A DNA stretch of 64,000 bases from the NCBI RefSeq assembly GCF_037975245.1, contig NC_092575.1, positions 3,167,001-3,231,000 of the forward strand, read 5' to 3'. The notes under the pieces are model-generated. The model did not search any database, was not told the DNA's origin, and saw only the letters and a list, made by a program, of their open reading frames with translations. This DNA comes from Apostichopus japonicus. Taxonomy: Eukaryota; Echinodermata; Holothuroidea; Aspidochirotida; Stichopodidae. Positions 1 through 13,400 of this stretch are shown here, piece by piece (the stretch's first letter is position 1; each line of letters opens with the position of its first letter). The position numbers and the translations under genes are program-made.

Positions 1-3000
1 ACGTTATAACCTCAACAGTTCCAACTTCCAGTTAGACATAATGGAGAAAATTTGTTGGTATTTGAAAATACATTTGTTTGGCGTTGCATATGATTACAAA
101 TAATTGCATATTTTGTATTATAAAGTTTCTGAGCCCAAAATTTTGTGAGAATCATATAGAATTGCTCATTCATTGTCAATTTAGCCATCTTTGCACAAAT
201 GAAAGGAAATAACAACCAATAAGGGCAGTACTGTACAGTAGGTGTAGTAGTTTACTCAATCACAGAGATATTGTAAATAACAATCACAGATGCAAGGGTG
301 GGGATACAGGTGGGGGGGGGTACACCCACCCCTCTCCCTTTTAATTCACACACAAATTATTAAAATGAGTTATAAGCACAACGTTGCCTGTAGACCTTAT
401 TATACATCAAAATAGGCCTCCGAAAGCATCATTTTAAGTCTAATAATTTTTCCCCCATCCAACCCTTTTCATGGGGGTCAACTTCACTGACTCCAGGATC
501 ACAACCCCCTCTCCCTCCCACTCCTTTTTAAAATTCTGGATCCGACCCTTAACAACCTCCGATATCCCGATATCAAACATTGCATAAAATTAACAAGGAC
601 AGGTCTACGTATGAAACGAAAAATGCTGTTAACTTTTGCTGTATCTGCTAAACTGATGCAACTTTCATCTTCTCCTCTCCTCCCAACCCCCTCCCCCCCC
701 TCTCTTTTGCTTTGTTAGCACACAGCCATTTCAAACAGCAGCAATCCAGTTATTCTTGGAATAATCTATGCGACTCCACTCCATGGTGTTATCCTTGTGT
801 GTAATGCTATGCAGTGTATCCCTCTCATGCCACACACATGTCGTCGTAGTATGAATTGCTCGTTTAATTGCAAGGGTTGTTTTGATGGGAGTTGTTGTGA
901 TATGCTTTCATATTCACAGGGTACCTGACGTGAACCCTGTGTCATCAATATGTTGGATACCCTGGATGTGATTAAACTGAATCAGTAGTCTTATTAAATG
1001 AAACAGGAACAGCATATGATTTAACCGACGTACTCTCTGTGATCTGATAATAGTGCAATTCTGGGGAGCTGCTGTATATACAGCGCACTACTTGGAGGTA
1101 AATTAAATGTACATAATAATTGACCTCGGGAGGATATATAGTTCGTACGAGGTCTACATTATCTAAACCCACTTAATTGAGATGTGTTGTGAAAGTGTGA
1201 AGCAAGGGGGAAGGTAGAGAAAGGATGGGGGGGGGGTTGGTTGGACTGCGCCATAAAAATCCTAAAACTATAATTATTGACCAGTACAAATTGTAACTGC
1301 CAAAAAAGTCTGGAAATTTTGAATAATTTGTGTAAAAGCCAATTTAGAAGAATTTAACTTTTTTTTACATTTTCTGTAAACTTTTATTTAATCAACCAAC
1401 TTGAGTGAATTCAATAAGCTTTGAAGTTGTTGAGGGAGAGACATTATAAGTATTATCAGAGCAATTCCCCCCCCCCACCTCCCTCTTTAAATCTGAAATG
1501 TCAGTTGTACTGTACCAACTGTTAGATTTTTTGGGTTGTTTTTTTCCCACACTCTATATTTATAGTCTTATTAAGATATATCAATTACTTGCTTATCCTG
1601 CAACAAACTACGACAATTATTTCTAGAAGTCAAAGCCAACTGCATCCATCTGAGTATATGAATAAACCAAATCAAAACTTCATTCATTTTCAGTTTCATT
1701 TCTGTTCTTTCTTTCCAACCAATCACTTAATCAGAAGGACAGCTAGGGACTGTCTACCCAACAAAATACAATCTTTCAGACAGACAAGGAGCTAACGGAC
1801 AACAATATTTATTACCATAATCCCCGACCACATGTGTGGCAAAGTAATCAAACTTGACTTCCCACTTCAAATCACTACTGATTATAAATGAGTCACACTC
1901 AGGGCTACACACAAAAAATCCCACTGACAATAATACACACACACAGACTGACAATAATATACACAGAACCCAAACAGTGTGAGTCAGAGAGAGGACTTTT
2001 TACTCACAGCCAACAAAATCTCGGAATAACCTTATAATAAATTGCATACCTAGGTTGTTCATACAAATCAATGACGCAGTGCTTTCACACATATGAGCAT
2101 CTAGAGGTCAGATCCATGGTAGTACCAAACTGCAATAAATGCAAGACCTTAATCTTACCCTTGGGATGTTCAGATTTTAAATGTCAACATCAATTTTGAA
2201 TTTTTTGTTGTTGTCAAAGTTAAAAAAAAAAATGGAATATATAGCCAGATGAATATATATGAGAGAGGTAAAATGAATCAAGCAAGAGATATTGATTCAT
2301 AACACAAACTTCCCTGATCTGCATGCAAATTCCTGGAAAATGTTGTGGTGGTGTTATATAGATCTAAATTTATAGGATAAGAGCTTCTCTCCATGCAGTG
2401 TCATGGTAGCATAGTGATGAGTGTGTGCTAAAAGACTCTCTTTTGAGTCCTGTGTGTAATTACTGTAATATTTTCAATGTTTATATACCCCTTTCAGGCA
2501 TTCTTTCCCTCCATCCTACTCCACCCCAAAAGAAAAACTGTTGCTGAAGTATCAACACTAAATGAATAATGATAATAAGATTTGTCTTAATTTATCCGTT
2601 TTGAAAAATTAATTTAAAAAATAGCAAATTTGAACGCTCGAAGCATCTTTAAGCAATGCTTCGTTGTTCCATATACTGTACACGCATCTTCATGGTCCTT
2701 GGATTTAATCATTCCAAGATTCCACATTCACAAAATACCAACAAAATTGAACCAACATAACATGACACCCCCCATCCTACCCTATCCCCTACCCTTCCAT
2801 TAAACCATCCTGTTTACCTCTAGTTATGGCTCACAGTTTAAATGCCACATTCATTACTGATGCAAAAATCATCTCTGCATTGTTATTTGAGTGTCAGACA
2901 AGTTATTTGGAACCTTGAGAATTTGTACCTATACCCCTGGAGGCAAAAACACATGTCGATGTTTTCAACTTCCCGTCCGTCCATATGTTTGAGCGAATGG

Positions 3001-3218
3001 GTTTGGTTCATATTCATCAATATTTATTCAATATTATATCAATGTTTTATACACCTCAATACATGAAAATGTCACTATTTTCAAACTACAGTGAGTCTGT
3101 CATGAAAGAAGAACTCACCAGCAACGCTTATAACGAATATGTATATATTACCCTGTAATTAATTAATCTGTTACACATGCGTGAAACAATGAAACCATAA
3201 CAAGTGATTTTGAGTTAC
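1..3218. other. Non-coding sequence, probably first coding intron of YPEL
   Basis: No coding exon is recognisable here on either strand. The conserved second half of a Yippee protein (the second Cys-x2-Cys and the C-terminal GWKYE-type region) was sought on the minus strand and not found, so the remaining YPEL exons should lie left of position 1. The stretch holds G/C homopolymers near 310, 690, 1225 and 1467 and AT-rich sequence, but nothing else I can name. Confidence 0.5.
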
Positions 3219-3320
3219 CTTGGATATGAGGTCATCGTGATTGGCTAGATGAGCCCTGCAGTGTATACAGCTATACCTTCTGTGACAGTTGGGCAGATAT
3301 GCCTGGAATGTCTTCACCAT
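3219..3320 (-). CDS. YPEL: Yippee-like protein, first coding exon (partial gene)
   Basis: Reading down from the ATG at 3320, this exon encodes 34 residues beginning [18 protein letters not shown] and ending [11 protein letters not shown]. It then meets a consensus donor (AAG|GTAACT) exactly where YPEL genes continue with the next exon. It matches the N-terminal third of YPEL1-4, small (about 120-residue) highly conserved proteins built on a zinc-binding Yippee fold. The first zinc pair, Cys-x2-Cys, is C18 and C21; the second pair would be in a missing exon. Family members are linked to centrosome or nucleolar localisation and growth arrest, but their biochemical role is unsettled. HRRYSC and HDDLISK resemble YPEL3, yet the exon is too short to assign a paralogue. 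The frame stays open upstream to another ATG at 3398. I prefer 3320 because family proteins begin MV-K just before this block. Downstream exons are outside the window. Confidence 0.9.
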
Positions 3321-4136
3321 CTTGGACTTCTCCGTGTCAATCTCTCCGACAAACACCGTTGACAAAAATATGGAACCGAATCGCTCCGTAAAAAACAAAA
3401 GACGACGAGATCACTGCGAGCTCGTTACCCGAGGGGCGAGGTTTCCACGGGGGGCCCCTTAAAAAGCTGCGATCCAATTCAATCACGGCTGCAATAGTGT
3501 TAAGCACAACGACGCGATGCTGTGCAACAATTGCTACAAAATCAAAAGACAAAATGTTGCGTATCCCAGTAAAGGTATTCTTGATTCGTCTGACGCCAAA
3601 AATTTTCAAACTTTCAAAAATAACTTTTCCAAATCTACCATTTTTATGACCTGTTTGCCAAATCAACAATTTACTATATATGTACTGTAGTTCCTTTCTT
3701 CTATTTTTTTTTCTTTTTTATGGTGGAATTTGACAAATACCATCAACGGATCATCTATCTGTAAGGTTCAAAATTCTCTTAGATTGCATCTGTTTAGATC
3801 TTTTCCTTCCCTTATATAGGAAAGGGACTCTTCTCGTGACCATCTGCATAACAAGGTGACCAGAATTTAGGTGCCGCTGGTGTCCGACCAGGCTCCTGTA
3901 CCCTGTAGGGCTGCCTATCATCTGATAATTCTCTTGAGAAAGAAATCTTTTCTGCAAAAAAAAAGAAAAAATCAGAAAAAGGATAATTTATGATTGTATA
4001 TTGATGTAGATATCTTTACTTGATTGCAATCAATATTTTGAAGTACCTTTTAGCAGGGAACAGTCAACTTACCAATAATTTCACTAGTACCAATTTTATG
4101 GCATCCCATATAAACACCCAGCTAAAAGCTGTATTT
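3321..4136. other. Upstream region of YPEL, likely 5' UTR and promoter
   Basis: Sequence between about 3330 and 3560 is richer in CpG than its surroundings, as expected for a 5' UTR or promoter of the minus-strand YPEL gene. No TATA box or transcription start can be placed. A polypyrimidine tract followed by CAG (minus strand, near 3955) resembles a splice acceptor, so a non-coding upstream exon around 3750-3950 is possible but unproven. Confidence 0.35.
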
Positions 4137-4137
4137 G

Positions 4138-4420
4138 CGTGAGGATGTTGTGGTCAAGTGGTTAAGGCAGTAGACTTGTGACCTAAGGTTTGCAGGTTTA
4201 AGTCCTGGCCAGATTGTTATGTTGTGTCCTTGGGCAAGGCACTCCATTGCCTCTCTTCACCCAAGTGTATAAATAGTGACTGATGAGGTAATTTATAAAT
4301 ATAGTTGCCTGTGTACCTCTCTGTGGCGTCACCCTATGTAGTCTTGTTCAAGACCCTGGCATTCTGCCATTACTTTGCCTTCTACGATTAATATGAGTGC
4401 GCCCTCACATCCTCTATAGA
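4138..4420 (+). repeat. tRNA-derived SINE, family 1
   Basis: The first 75 bases carry pol III-type internal promoter boxes: an A-box-like stretch (GGTCAAGTGGTTAAGG) and a B-box-like stretch (GGTTTAAGTCCTGG). A body follows with the phrase CTTGGGCAAGGCACT and CTCTTCACCCA, which I associate with tRNA-derived SINEs of marine deuterostomes. Family identity is from memory. The 3' end is uncertain; I place it where the body stops looking SINE-like, near CATCCTCTATAG. Confidence 0.55.
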
Positions 4421-6235
4421 AAATCTGTCAAAATCGTTTTAAGGCTAATTCCGCTGACAGGCAGATTTGTGGAAGGGCGCCCTGAGTTAGTGTTATAATT
4501 CGACGATATTTATATCTAGAACGAACGTCTTGACCAAGACTACACCCTATGGGAAGTCTCAAAAGGGACACATAGATGTGGTGCACTGCAGGAGGAACCG
4601 CTTGAATTGTGCACACTCTGTTGTGTGGGTGTGCCCACTTTGGTGTGTGGGTGTGCATACTTTGGTGTGTGGGAGTGACAAGTTACCAATGACCAGGGGT
4701 AAAGTCGTATAAGGGGGACTTATCCTCAGACAAGACTGTAAACTTTCAACTTCAGCTATATTTCCATCCTTGCTCCATCAAGGACATATCCTATGATAAT
4801 GTCTCAACATCTGAGGCCCCGCTTCAAAGAATTAACAAAACTGAGCTAGGCAAAGACAAGTCTAAGCTTCAAACAAACTAAAAAGAGACCATGGGACTCA
4901 CCAAACTCCCTGGCCAGCTTGGGGTGGGGGGGGTGGGGGAACTGTCAGTGCCCATACGGAAGAAACAATAAGCTCAATTTTCCAGCCTAAAAAGGGCTTC
5001 TAAACAATGAATAGTATATCGAATGGTCTGTGCAGGAGATCAATCTTTTTTATGGCTGGCTCACCATCCGACCGAGTTATTTAAATGAGACAAGATTCGA
5101 AGAAGTTGTCATAACGACACACACATTTCCAGAGAGGATTTTATCCAGGTTGTTTTAATAGGGAGAAACTATCACAATATTAATATGCATATAAAAATTT
5201 AATATGTTTAGAGCACATGAAACCTACTGTGCTCTCTCTACCTTGTTAACTTTTGAAACAACTTAAACGAACCAGGGCACAAAAAAAAACACCTACAAAG
5301 CCAACAAAAAAAAGGTCAATAATTTGTTGCTACCAAAACCGAAAGCTGCTCAACCATACTGCTAGGTAATTTAATACTACTCTCAAGTGCCAGACTTTAA
5401 CCCAGGTGTGTATAAATGAACATTACATTACAAATGTAGACATCAGATATTATAATCCCAACTGAATGCCTTCAGACTAGATACACTGCTTCACATTGAT
5501 AAACAGAGATGACTTTCGGATTCACGGCTAGCTTATATGACTTGTTTCACTTCACTGCTGCACTGGAACGTACGAAGTACGTAATCGTAGATAATCTACG
5601 CAGACATGGTTAAAATACATGTATGTATTGTATGTATATATATGACGACTGGGGCCAGGTAGGGAAAGACTGAAAGCTAAAATATACCCACATCTTCTAC
5701 AAGATTAGGGCAATAATGAGAAGCAATAATAAATGGATGGCTTGTTGTATAAGTCCATAGAGAGACAGAGAGAGAGTACACAGTTATATAAATTGAACCT
5801 TATTACATTGTGATGGAGGTTTGGAATATAATCTTCTCTGTATGTATCTAGTTAATATACATATATATATATAGTATCTATAGCTAAGAATAAATGTCCA
5901 AATTTTTCAAAGAAGAGACCAAATACTGTAAATAAAAAGCCTTAAAAAAAAAACTGACTGCGACCAATTCAGAATAATTTTGAAAGTTATTATACTGTAT
6001 GGTATGCATTGTCCTTTTAGAAGTCAACACAGTACGGCCCTAAATGGTAGCTTGCTACACACACACACACATATATCATATATATATCAATATATATAAA
6101 TTGCTATAGGTAAGTATTTCCCTGAAAAGAGAAATGGAATAACAATATGGCTAGAGGAATGAAAATTAAATGGCCAATACAACTGAATTTTTCATAGCTT
6201 TTGTTGCAATAAACATACTACACTGTACTACCTTA
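4421..6235. other. Non-coding intergenic sequence
   Basis: No exon or RNA gene is recognisable. The stretch includes a G-rich tract near 4921, short TG-rich repeats near 4620-4670, and TA-rich simple sequence near 5635 and 5860. I see no other structure. Confidence 0.4.
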
Positions 6236-6237
6236 CG

Positions 6238-6290
6238 GAGTGTTAGCTCAGTGGTTAACGCCGGTGCCTTTCAATCATACTTGTATAGGG
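6238..6290 (+). repeat. 5' fragment of tRNA-derived SINE, family 2
   Basis: The 5' head (GTGTTAGCTCAGTGGTTAAC, then GCCGGTGCC and CAATCATA) matches the first 40 bases of the two fuller copies at 42275 and 47882. The body of the element is missing here, so this is a truncated copy. Confidence 0.6.
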
Positions 6291-8230
6291 ACAGCTTGTA
6301 TCAAAGCATAGGTAACTATCAAAGCATATAATTAGCAACAACCAAACAAAACTCTTTTCATAATTAAGGATATGGAATTTCAAGTAACTTGCTTCAAACT
6401 ATTTTTTGTTTTTTTTTTGTTTTGTTGGCTGTTTGGGACGAATGAAAGACTCTTACAGTGATAAAGCTATTCAAAGTCATTTTCAAAGAAATGTGACAAA
6501 GGAATGTAAATTTAGATTTTGCAGTTTTGGCATACTGAGTCAGTGCTGTGTATTTTCTTTCATCTAGTTCTAACACAGCAGTTTTTCATTTTACCTAACT
6601 TTGTAAAATGCTGAGAATAATAAAAGTTTTAAGCTCTGCTTCATTCTCTCACCACCCCCACTCCCCCCCCCCTGGCCCCACAAATTAATACCTATACTGT
6701 AGCTCCCTAAAGACACACCAATTCTCACATCTGTAAAACCCACTCTACTAATATTATGGGAATGTCCATGATTGGACAATATCCATACTCCACCGACTAC
6801 CCTTCACAAAGCTTACTGCACTAACCCCCCCCCCCCCATTCTCCCACCTACCTTTCTCACTACCATATTAAACAAACTGTGGACTCCTTCCAAAACCAAA
6901 CCACATTTTGACAGATCAAGTTCAAACCAATGAGAGTCATACCTTCCAATAGTCACCAGCTGTAGACAAAGGAAACCTAACACCTCACAGCTGTGTCCAA
7001 GCAGAAAGTGCCTCAACAAATATTGTAATGAAAATCATATTTTTTCCATCTCAGTTCACATGGTTTAAGGAAGTTGATTTGCTCGCAGAAATTGCTACAA
7101 GATCAAACCTATTATAAAGTCTAACCACAAAGCTCATTTTCCTTCCCATACATCCTGTGGTTTTGGAGTAGACACCCATGTACACTAAAATAGTTTGGTT
7201 TCCTTTATACAAATTTAATATACAAGGGGGGGGGGGGAGGGGGAGAATATGTCCACAGGCTGTTTTGATAACTTCTATACCCCAAAACCAGAGAAACCAC
7301 CTATTACTGTACCTACTATATTATCCAGATCTTATTGTACATGTAGTATAAATGGCGGCTAATGTACCTAGAAAGTCGAAAATCCTTTGTTCTCTGATGG
7401 CCCAACTGTAGGAATAATTTCTCTAGTTTAGTTATTTGGCTAAAGGCCACATTTACAGACAACAAGACTATCAAAGAGTTGCAGAGAAGCCCAACGTATC
7501 TTCCACTTTTCTGCACCATACCTGGCATACCTATCTATCCCTTTCCGATGTCTTCTGTCTCCCCTTCCATCCCCTCTTCCCCACCCCCTCCCGCACTCCT
7601 GAGTTTACCTTTATTTTCTACCACCTAATCGATTCTGATGACATATAGTCCGTTTCCACCGACTGCTGTCATTTCATTGATGACAAAGCACTCATCTACT
7701 CCAGTGGGGGGAGGGGGGGAAGTGGGGGTGGCGGTGGGAGCTGTGACATCATCAGCTCATATGTAGTTACTGGCGATGGAGCCTACTGTACCTATCTCCA
7801 CTTGAGTTTGAGTTTGACTACTTCTGCTATTGCACGTTAACTTAGATACCTAACCTATTAACTGGTAACGTTCTAGCACTGCAAACCCCCCCCCCAATAA
7901 CCCCCTCCTCTGGGTCAACGCCCATCACTTCTTCCTTTTCTGATCAACCCTTAATGTATTTGTTGTATCATGTTTCACGTTTTACAGTATTGAATTCCAT
8001 GCAATGATAAGTTGCTTGTATCCCCCCCCCCCCCCCCTTATCCACATTGCCTGTTCCATCTCTTCTAGCATAAGTTTGCAACAGAGATATGAAGCACATT
8101 ACTAATGCATACACACAGCTCTTGAACATTTGATGCATGCTGGATAAAGATGGGTCTAATGTAATATTTGTATGTTCATTCATACTTAGTAAAGATTCCT
8201 AAATCCTATCGGTCCATTCAGGTCAGCTGA
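6291..8230. other. Non-coding intergenic sequence
   Basis: No gene is supported. The stretch is notable only for repeated G/C homopolymers (near 6664, 6826, 7226, 7710, 7886 and 8022, the last 14 C). Short open frames here are compositional and have no recognisable domain. Confidence 0.4.
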
Positions 8231-8365
8231 CCGTGGTTAATCCTGTGAGTAACGCACGGTAAAATTACGGGGCATCACTTTTATAAATCTTTGGTTATAT
8301 GTAACCAAAAATGTTTTGTTTTATGATTTTTCCCCCACACAAATGGTAGTGTATGAATGAACGGT

Positions 8366-8525
8366 GTTAATCAACGGTCTAGCATGCGTTACTCACATGA
8401 TTAATGCACTCCGGATGTTAATGCTATCACTGGATGCACTCGGGCTCCGCCCTCGTGCATCGCTTGCATTATCCCCCGATCGTGCATTAATCCTGTGAGT
8501 AACGCACGCTAGATCGTTGATTAAC
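8366..8525. repeat. Inverted-repeat (hairpin) element, MITE-like
   Basis: Two roughly 43-base arms at 8366-8408 and 8483-8525 are near-perfect reverse complements; the left arm begins GTTAATCAACGGTCTAGCAT and the right arm ends with its complement. A 74-base centre contains a second hairpin, with GATGCAC pairing to GTGCATC and GGGC to GCCC. A related half arm (TTAATCCTGTGAGTAACGCA) stands alone at about 8237-8258. This organisation fits a small non-autonomous DNA transposon. No target-site duplication was confirmed. Confidence 0.65.
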
Positions 8526-8840
8526 CCCTTAATAATCCAAAGTGAACAAATGCTTACCAGTAACACAAATTTCGCAATTGATGAGACTGACCGGATTTAC
8601 TATTATGCTTAATTTACACAAAAGTGTCTACTAAAATATATGCGATTGCTCTTGATCAGAACTACAGTAAGACCCCCCCCCCTCTCCTAAATTTATGATG
8701 ATTATACAAGTAAACTGTCTCAAAAAAACAAAGAAGAAACTGAAAATCAATGAAAAGCTCCAACAGTGAAATTCACCAAATTTTTGTCCCTGTGGACAGA
8801 AATTCACTTCCTGCTCATTTTGTTACTTGTTACTTATCAT

Positions 8841-9150
8841 TCAGCCTCTGAGGAAGATCCTGCTAGGATTGAAACTGTCAGGCCCATTTACTTTTACACA
8901 TTCTCTTACACAGGCTCTTTAGTGAATAAGCAGTTTGCTAACAGTTTTTTTTTTTTTTTTGATTTCCTGCTAACTTTGATTTCCTGCTAACTTCATCAGT
9001 TTTAGCCTTTGGAGAAGATCTTGCTAGGATCGAAAGGTCAGGCCAACTTACTTTTACACATTCTCATTCACAGGCTCTTTAGTGGATAAGCAAACTATAA
9101 GCAGTTTGCTAACAGTTTTGTTTGATTTTGATTTCCTGCTAACTTTATCA
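8841..9150 (+). repeat. Tandem pair of about 155-bp repeats
   Basis: Two adjacent copies (about 8841-8995 and 8996-9150) share AGATC-TGCTAGGAT, then GTCAGGCC, ACTTTTACACATTCTC, CACAGGCTCTTTAGTG and AAGCAGTTTGCTAACAG. The first copy has a 16-T run and a local repeat of TGATTTCCTGCTAACTT. No coding potential is seen. It may be the end of a retroelement; see the finding on a possible ribozyme-like core. Confidence 0.65.
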
Positions 9151-10395
9151 GATTATAGACAAAGTGTACTGCAAGTGTTTATATCAAAGAACTTCTAAAC
9201 TGACCACTTCCTGTCTTTGTTGTGGACATTCACTGTGATAAATCTTTCTAATTTCCTGGTTCTGTGCCTATTTGATCATTTAAACTACTGTTGTTGTGTA
9301 GAATGAAAGGCACTAAATCAAATTGTCTGAACAGGACAAAAAGACAGGTCTTACGCCTTGTCCACATCTGAAAGCACAAATGAAGATCTGATACAGAGAG
9401 GATTATCAACTTTGTAGTGTGAACATATGTGAACTTAGGATCAGAACCGGCAAACATGATCCCCTATTGAGGAGGATCATAGCCCCCCCCCCCTTCCACC
9501 CACCATTCAAGGCGAGGCGATCAAGAATGTATTGTATGAAAGCTTGGGGGTCTCATGACCTGAGGCCTCCATTTACTTGACATTGGACAAAGACAGGCCC
9601 GTGTTTAAAGGTTTTTGTGCTTGCTCTAAAATGCTCTTGCATTCCACAGGGATCCACCATCATTTTCAAACATGGATATCCCAACTTCAGTTCTTTTTTA
9701 CCCTCCCCCCCCCCTCTCCCCAGATGGAAAATAAGAGCCTACGATCCTTCTCCACCTTCTCAGAGAGAAGTTATCATCCTCTTTAAAATGGAGTTCTAAC
9801 TTATGTAATCATAGGCTCCTATCGGGGTATATCATGAGCCTGTGATATTATAGCCCTACATGACTTTTCCCCCTTTCCTAAAGTTAAGGCCACCACTTCG
9901 ATTGTCAATTAAATGACACTCAATGAAGGTGGAGAGCAAATTTATGCTTACAGTACATCCAAGTTTTAACAAGTTTATAACAGAAAAGAAAAAAAATTGA
10001 TTTTCATCGGATTGATTTTTCTTGGTATATAATACTGCAAATTACATGGAACATGACCTGATGTGTTACCTATTTTTTCTGATGAGCAAACACAAATTTG
10101 TCATTATGACATAATAGGAAGTTGATCATGTCATCCTGTGATTGTGCCAGCAAAAGTCAAAGAAAGAATAAAAGCCCAACAATTTTCGAGGAAGTAATAT
10201 CAATTGACGTGAACATAACAAAGATTCGGAGAACTGTGTCTTAACAGACATAAAACCACATTTATCACAGTGATTTAAATTCGTCAAGTGCTCTAACATG
10301 ATGCAATTCATTCATATATCTAGAACTCTGTGTATTGTGGAAGTAAGAGGGCGTAAAATCCAACAATAGGTTAAATTTGTGGAAAAGAGCAAAAA

Positions 10396-10460
10396 TTGTG
10401 TGGCTAGAATGGGGTTAGAACCTGTGACCTTCAGGTTACAAGCCCAGTTCTCTGTTATTC
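10396..10460 (-). repeat. Possible tRNA-derived SINE fragment
   Basis: On the minus strand this reads GTAACCTGAAGGTCACAGGT followed by TCTAACCCC, the phrase around the B box of many tRNA-derived SINEs. The A-box half is not clear, so this is at most a fragment. Confidence 0.35.
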
Positions 10461-13400
10461 ATTTGTTCGATGCACGAAATCATTATTTAAAGTCTCTTCG
10501 CAAAGCCCTGCAGTATCACATGGGTTGAAAACCAATTGATTAGAGTGCATATGGTATGAAAAGACAGGAAAGACAATCTGTGAAGTAAATATATACTAAG
10601 TACAGTCTAGTTAGTTTAATATAAATATGCTTGTGATTCATTCTGGGTTCATTCAAAACAAACACACAATTATGCAGTTTTAAGAAATAAATTAAATACA
10701 AAATAATTAAATTTCATATCTAGATTTATTCATATTTATAAATCTATATATATTTATATTTAAGCAACCACTGTTCACTATTATCACAAATTGAACAGAT
10801 TTAAACTACCTGTAAAACTCTATTTTCACTATTCCAAACAGGGAAAAATTTAGTAATCAAATTTTGTGTGGCAGTTTTGAAGGGTCTGAATTTTGAGTCA
10901 GATTATTAAATAATATGATTCATGAACTTCCCGAGTACAATACTGCTGCTGTACAGTACATTTAATGCACTTGCATAACAATTTGCCCATTTTGCATATT
11001 TTCTTTTAGTTTTGCATGGCATTTTACAACGCCTTATGATAGAAAAGAATTATATTCCCTGTAGTATGATATGGAATAAACAATTTTATCATAAATATAC
11101 TCTATTTTTAGAACTCATGAACTTTAGAAGGGTACAAAATATTCTGAGAAGTCCTTGGACTGTTGCCAAAGATCCATTCATTATGATTGATGGAGGGACT
11201 ATGGAGCCAAACACACTTTGTGTGCATGCCGCAAAATGAAATAGCAATTTAGCTGAAAGCAAATTCTAGCTACTTGGGTCAATTAAAGGTTAGCCACAGC
11301 AGCTAAACAATGCACCTAATACTTTTATAGGGTCAGCAGAAATTTAACTACAAAGTGCTCCCAATTGTAACTAAATTTTAGGTTCCAAGTATCCCTTATC
11401 ACCTCTTTCCTACCCCAAGCTCAAAAATTTGTCAGAATTATTTATGGTTGATACAAATAATACTGCTGCAAGTGAGTTTGCAACCCTCTTCAACAAAATA
11501 ATAAACAGGATGTATAATATTGATTATGTTTTTGTTTCCCAGGAAGTCTGGCCTCTTTATTCGATATCATGTTACCTACTTTAGTGGGATTTTGACAACA
11601 GAAAAAGTAGGCTCATATATTGTAGGCCTAATAGTGGTATGCAATATCCACACTCCCTCTCCCCTTCCCCTTGGTTGTCAAATCCCATGTGTACCCTGAG
11701 ATTAGGTATGCATCTCACAGTACTATGGCCATTGAAAACTTTCAATTCAATGGGATTGTACTTAATTCCAAACAGTGTTAATTTACGATATAAGTGTATG
11801 TACTGTACATGTCCATATCACATAGAACTTCCATAGAACTTCAGTACTGTATGAGTAACTGCACAGCAGCTGTTGGTTACGATTCAAAGAGCTCTGTATT
11901 GTAAATATTTCATAATCAATTATTATAATTATTGTTTCAAACCTGCAAACGTTGGAGCCTGAAGCAGCATCTCTGAAATCGGTTTGATAGTTTTCAATGC
12001 TACAGTATTCAATAATAATCATAATAATAAACAGTGGTGTCGTGTGAAAATGCTATAAACAATTTGTTTGCGGAACTACTAAAAATTACCAAAAGTTACA
12101 TTGTTTCATCACTTCACGATCTCTCGCGAGCAAAAAGGAAAAGTTAAGTTTAAAAAAAAAAGCTACAGTGTAACAAAATTTCAAATGGAAAGAGTGGGAA
12201 ACAAAGTCATTGAAAAACATTAAAAAGTTTGACAACATCTGGAACTCCATAACCTCACGCAAAGTAATGTGTATGAGCTTAAAATACAAACCTTTTGAAA
12301 CTTTTCATTTTGCAACATTTTACATCATGTAAAATTACATGATTTAAAATGTTGCAAACTGAAAGGTACATGTGAGAAATATTATCAACAAATGTCTGGG
12401 CAATGAAAATTTATGGAATCAATGTTTAATGATGTCCCCTTTAACCTTCCTTGAAGTAAAAAACTAATTCTAGGAGGATTTATGCAGTTTTAATCAATTG
12501 CAATATGAATATTGTGAGTAATAGGTTTTTGTAAAACCTACTGACCAGACGCAAAACATCTCTGGGTTTTTTAAAGCCTTGCACAGAATTAACTGCAATT
12601 TTGACAGCAGCAAGATCTGGAATAAATATAGGGTACAACTTTGTGTGGTAGCTAAGGGATAACCAACATTGGGTAGGAAAGATGAATGAAGAAAAATAAT
12701 TATTATTTGGTAGTCAAAATAAAAAATAAATTTGTCATCAAACTTCAAGTTGTCTAAGAATTTATTTAAATTTGTTTTATTTTATTTGACTAAACATATA
12801 AATAAGACTAAGGGCTTGTAAGTCATCTTATGAATCAGATCCACCTGTTACAGTATATACCTAACCATCAGTGCTCATAAACTGTTTGATTCTCCATCAC
12901 CCACCCTTGTCCGTTCCTCAGCCCCCTGCCCCTGCCCCCACAGATCCAACACGCACTACTCTTCTCCCATTGACCAGCATTCTTTGATAAATGTGGGCAA
13001 TTGTCGTCAACAGCTTCAGTGACTGTGCACTTTTAAAATGGCATCATAACGACTAGCGCATATATATATATATATATATATGCTAAGTATGGAATATGAA
13101 CCTCTCCTAGACTCCTTCTCTCTTAATTAATTGATTCAGGATCAATATATTACAAAGCTGCAACATTTGGTAGATATTACCATCTGTACCTATATATAAT
13201 GATACCTGATAGTATTAATACATGTACTTAGAAACAGATATATTGTAGATTTATTTGTACATGTTATGTGAATAATTCATCATTGTGATAAAAAGTCTGT
13301 ACTTTTCCAATCTCTTTGTTTCCATGACAATGGGCTTTTCATATATGTTTACCATTAACTCATTTTAATTAGCCATCTGAGAAGGAAAAAACCCAACCAT

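Noticed and set aside
3751-3957. Minus-strand frame preceded by an acceptor-like tract, as an extra YPEL coding exon
   Set aside because: The peptide matches no Yippee sequence and would precede the family's normal start. A non-coding exon remains possible.
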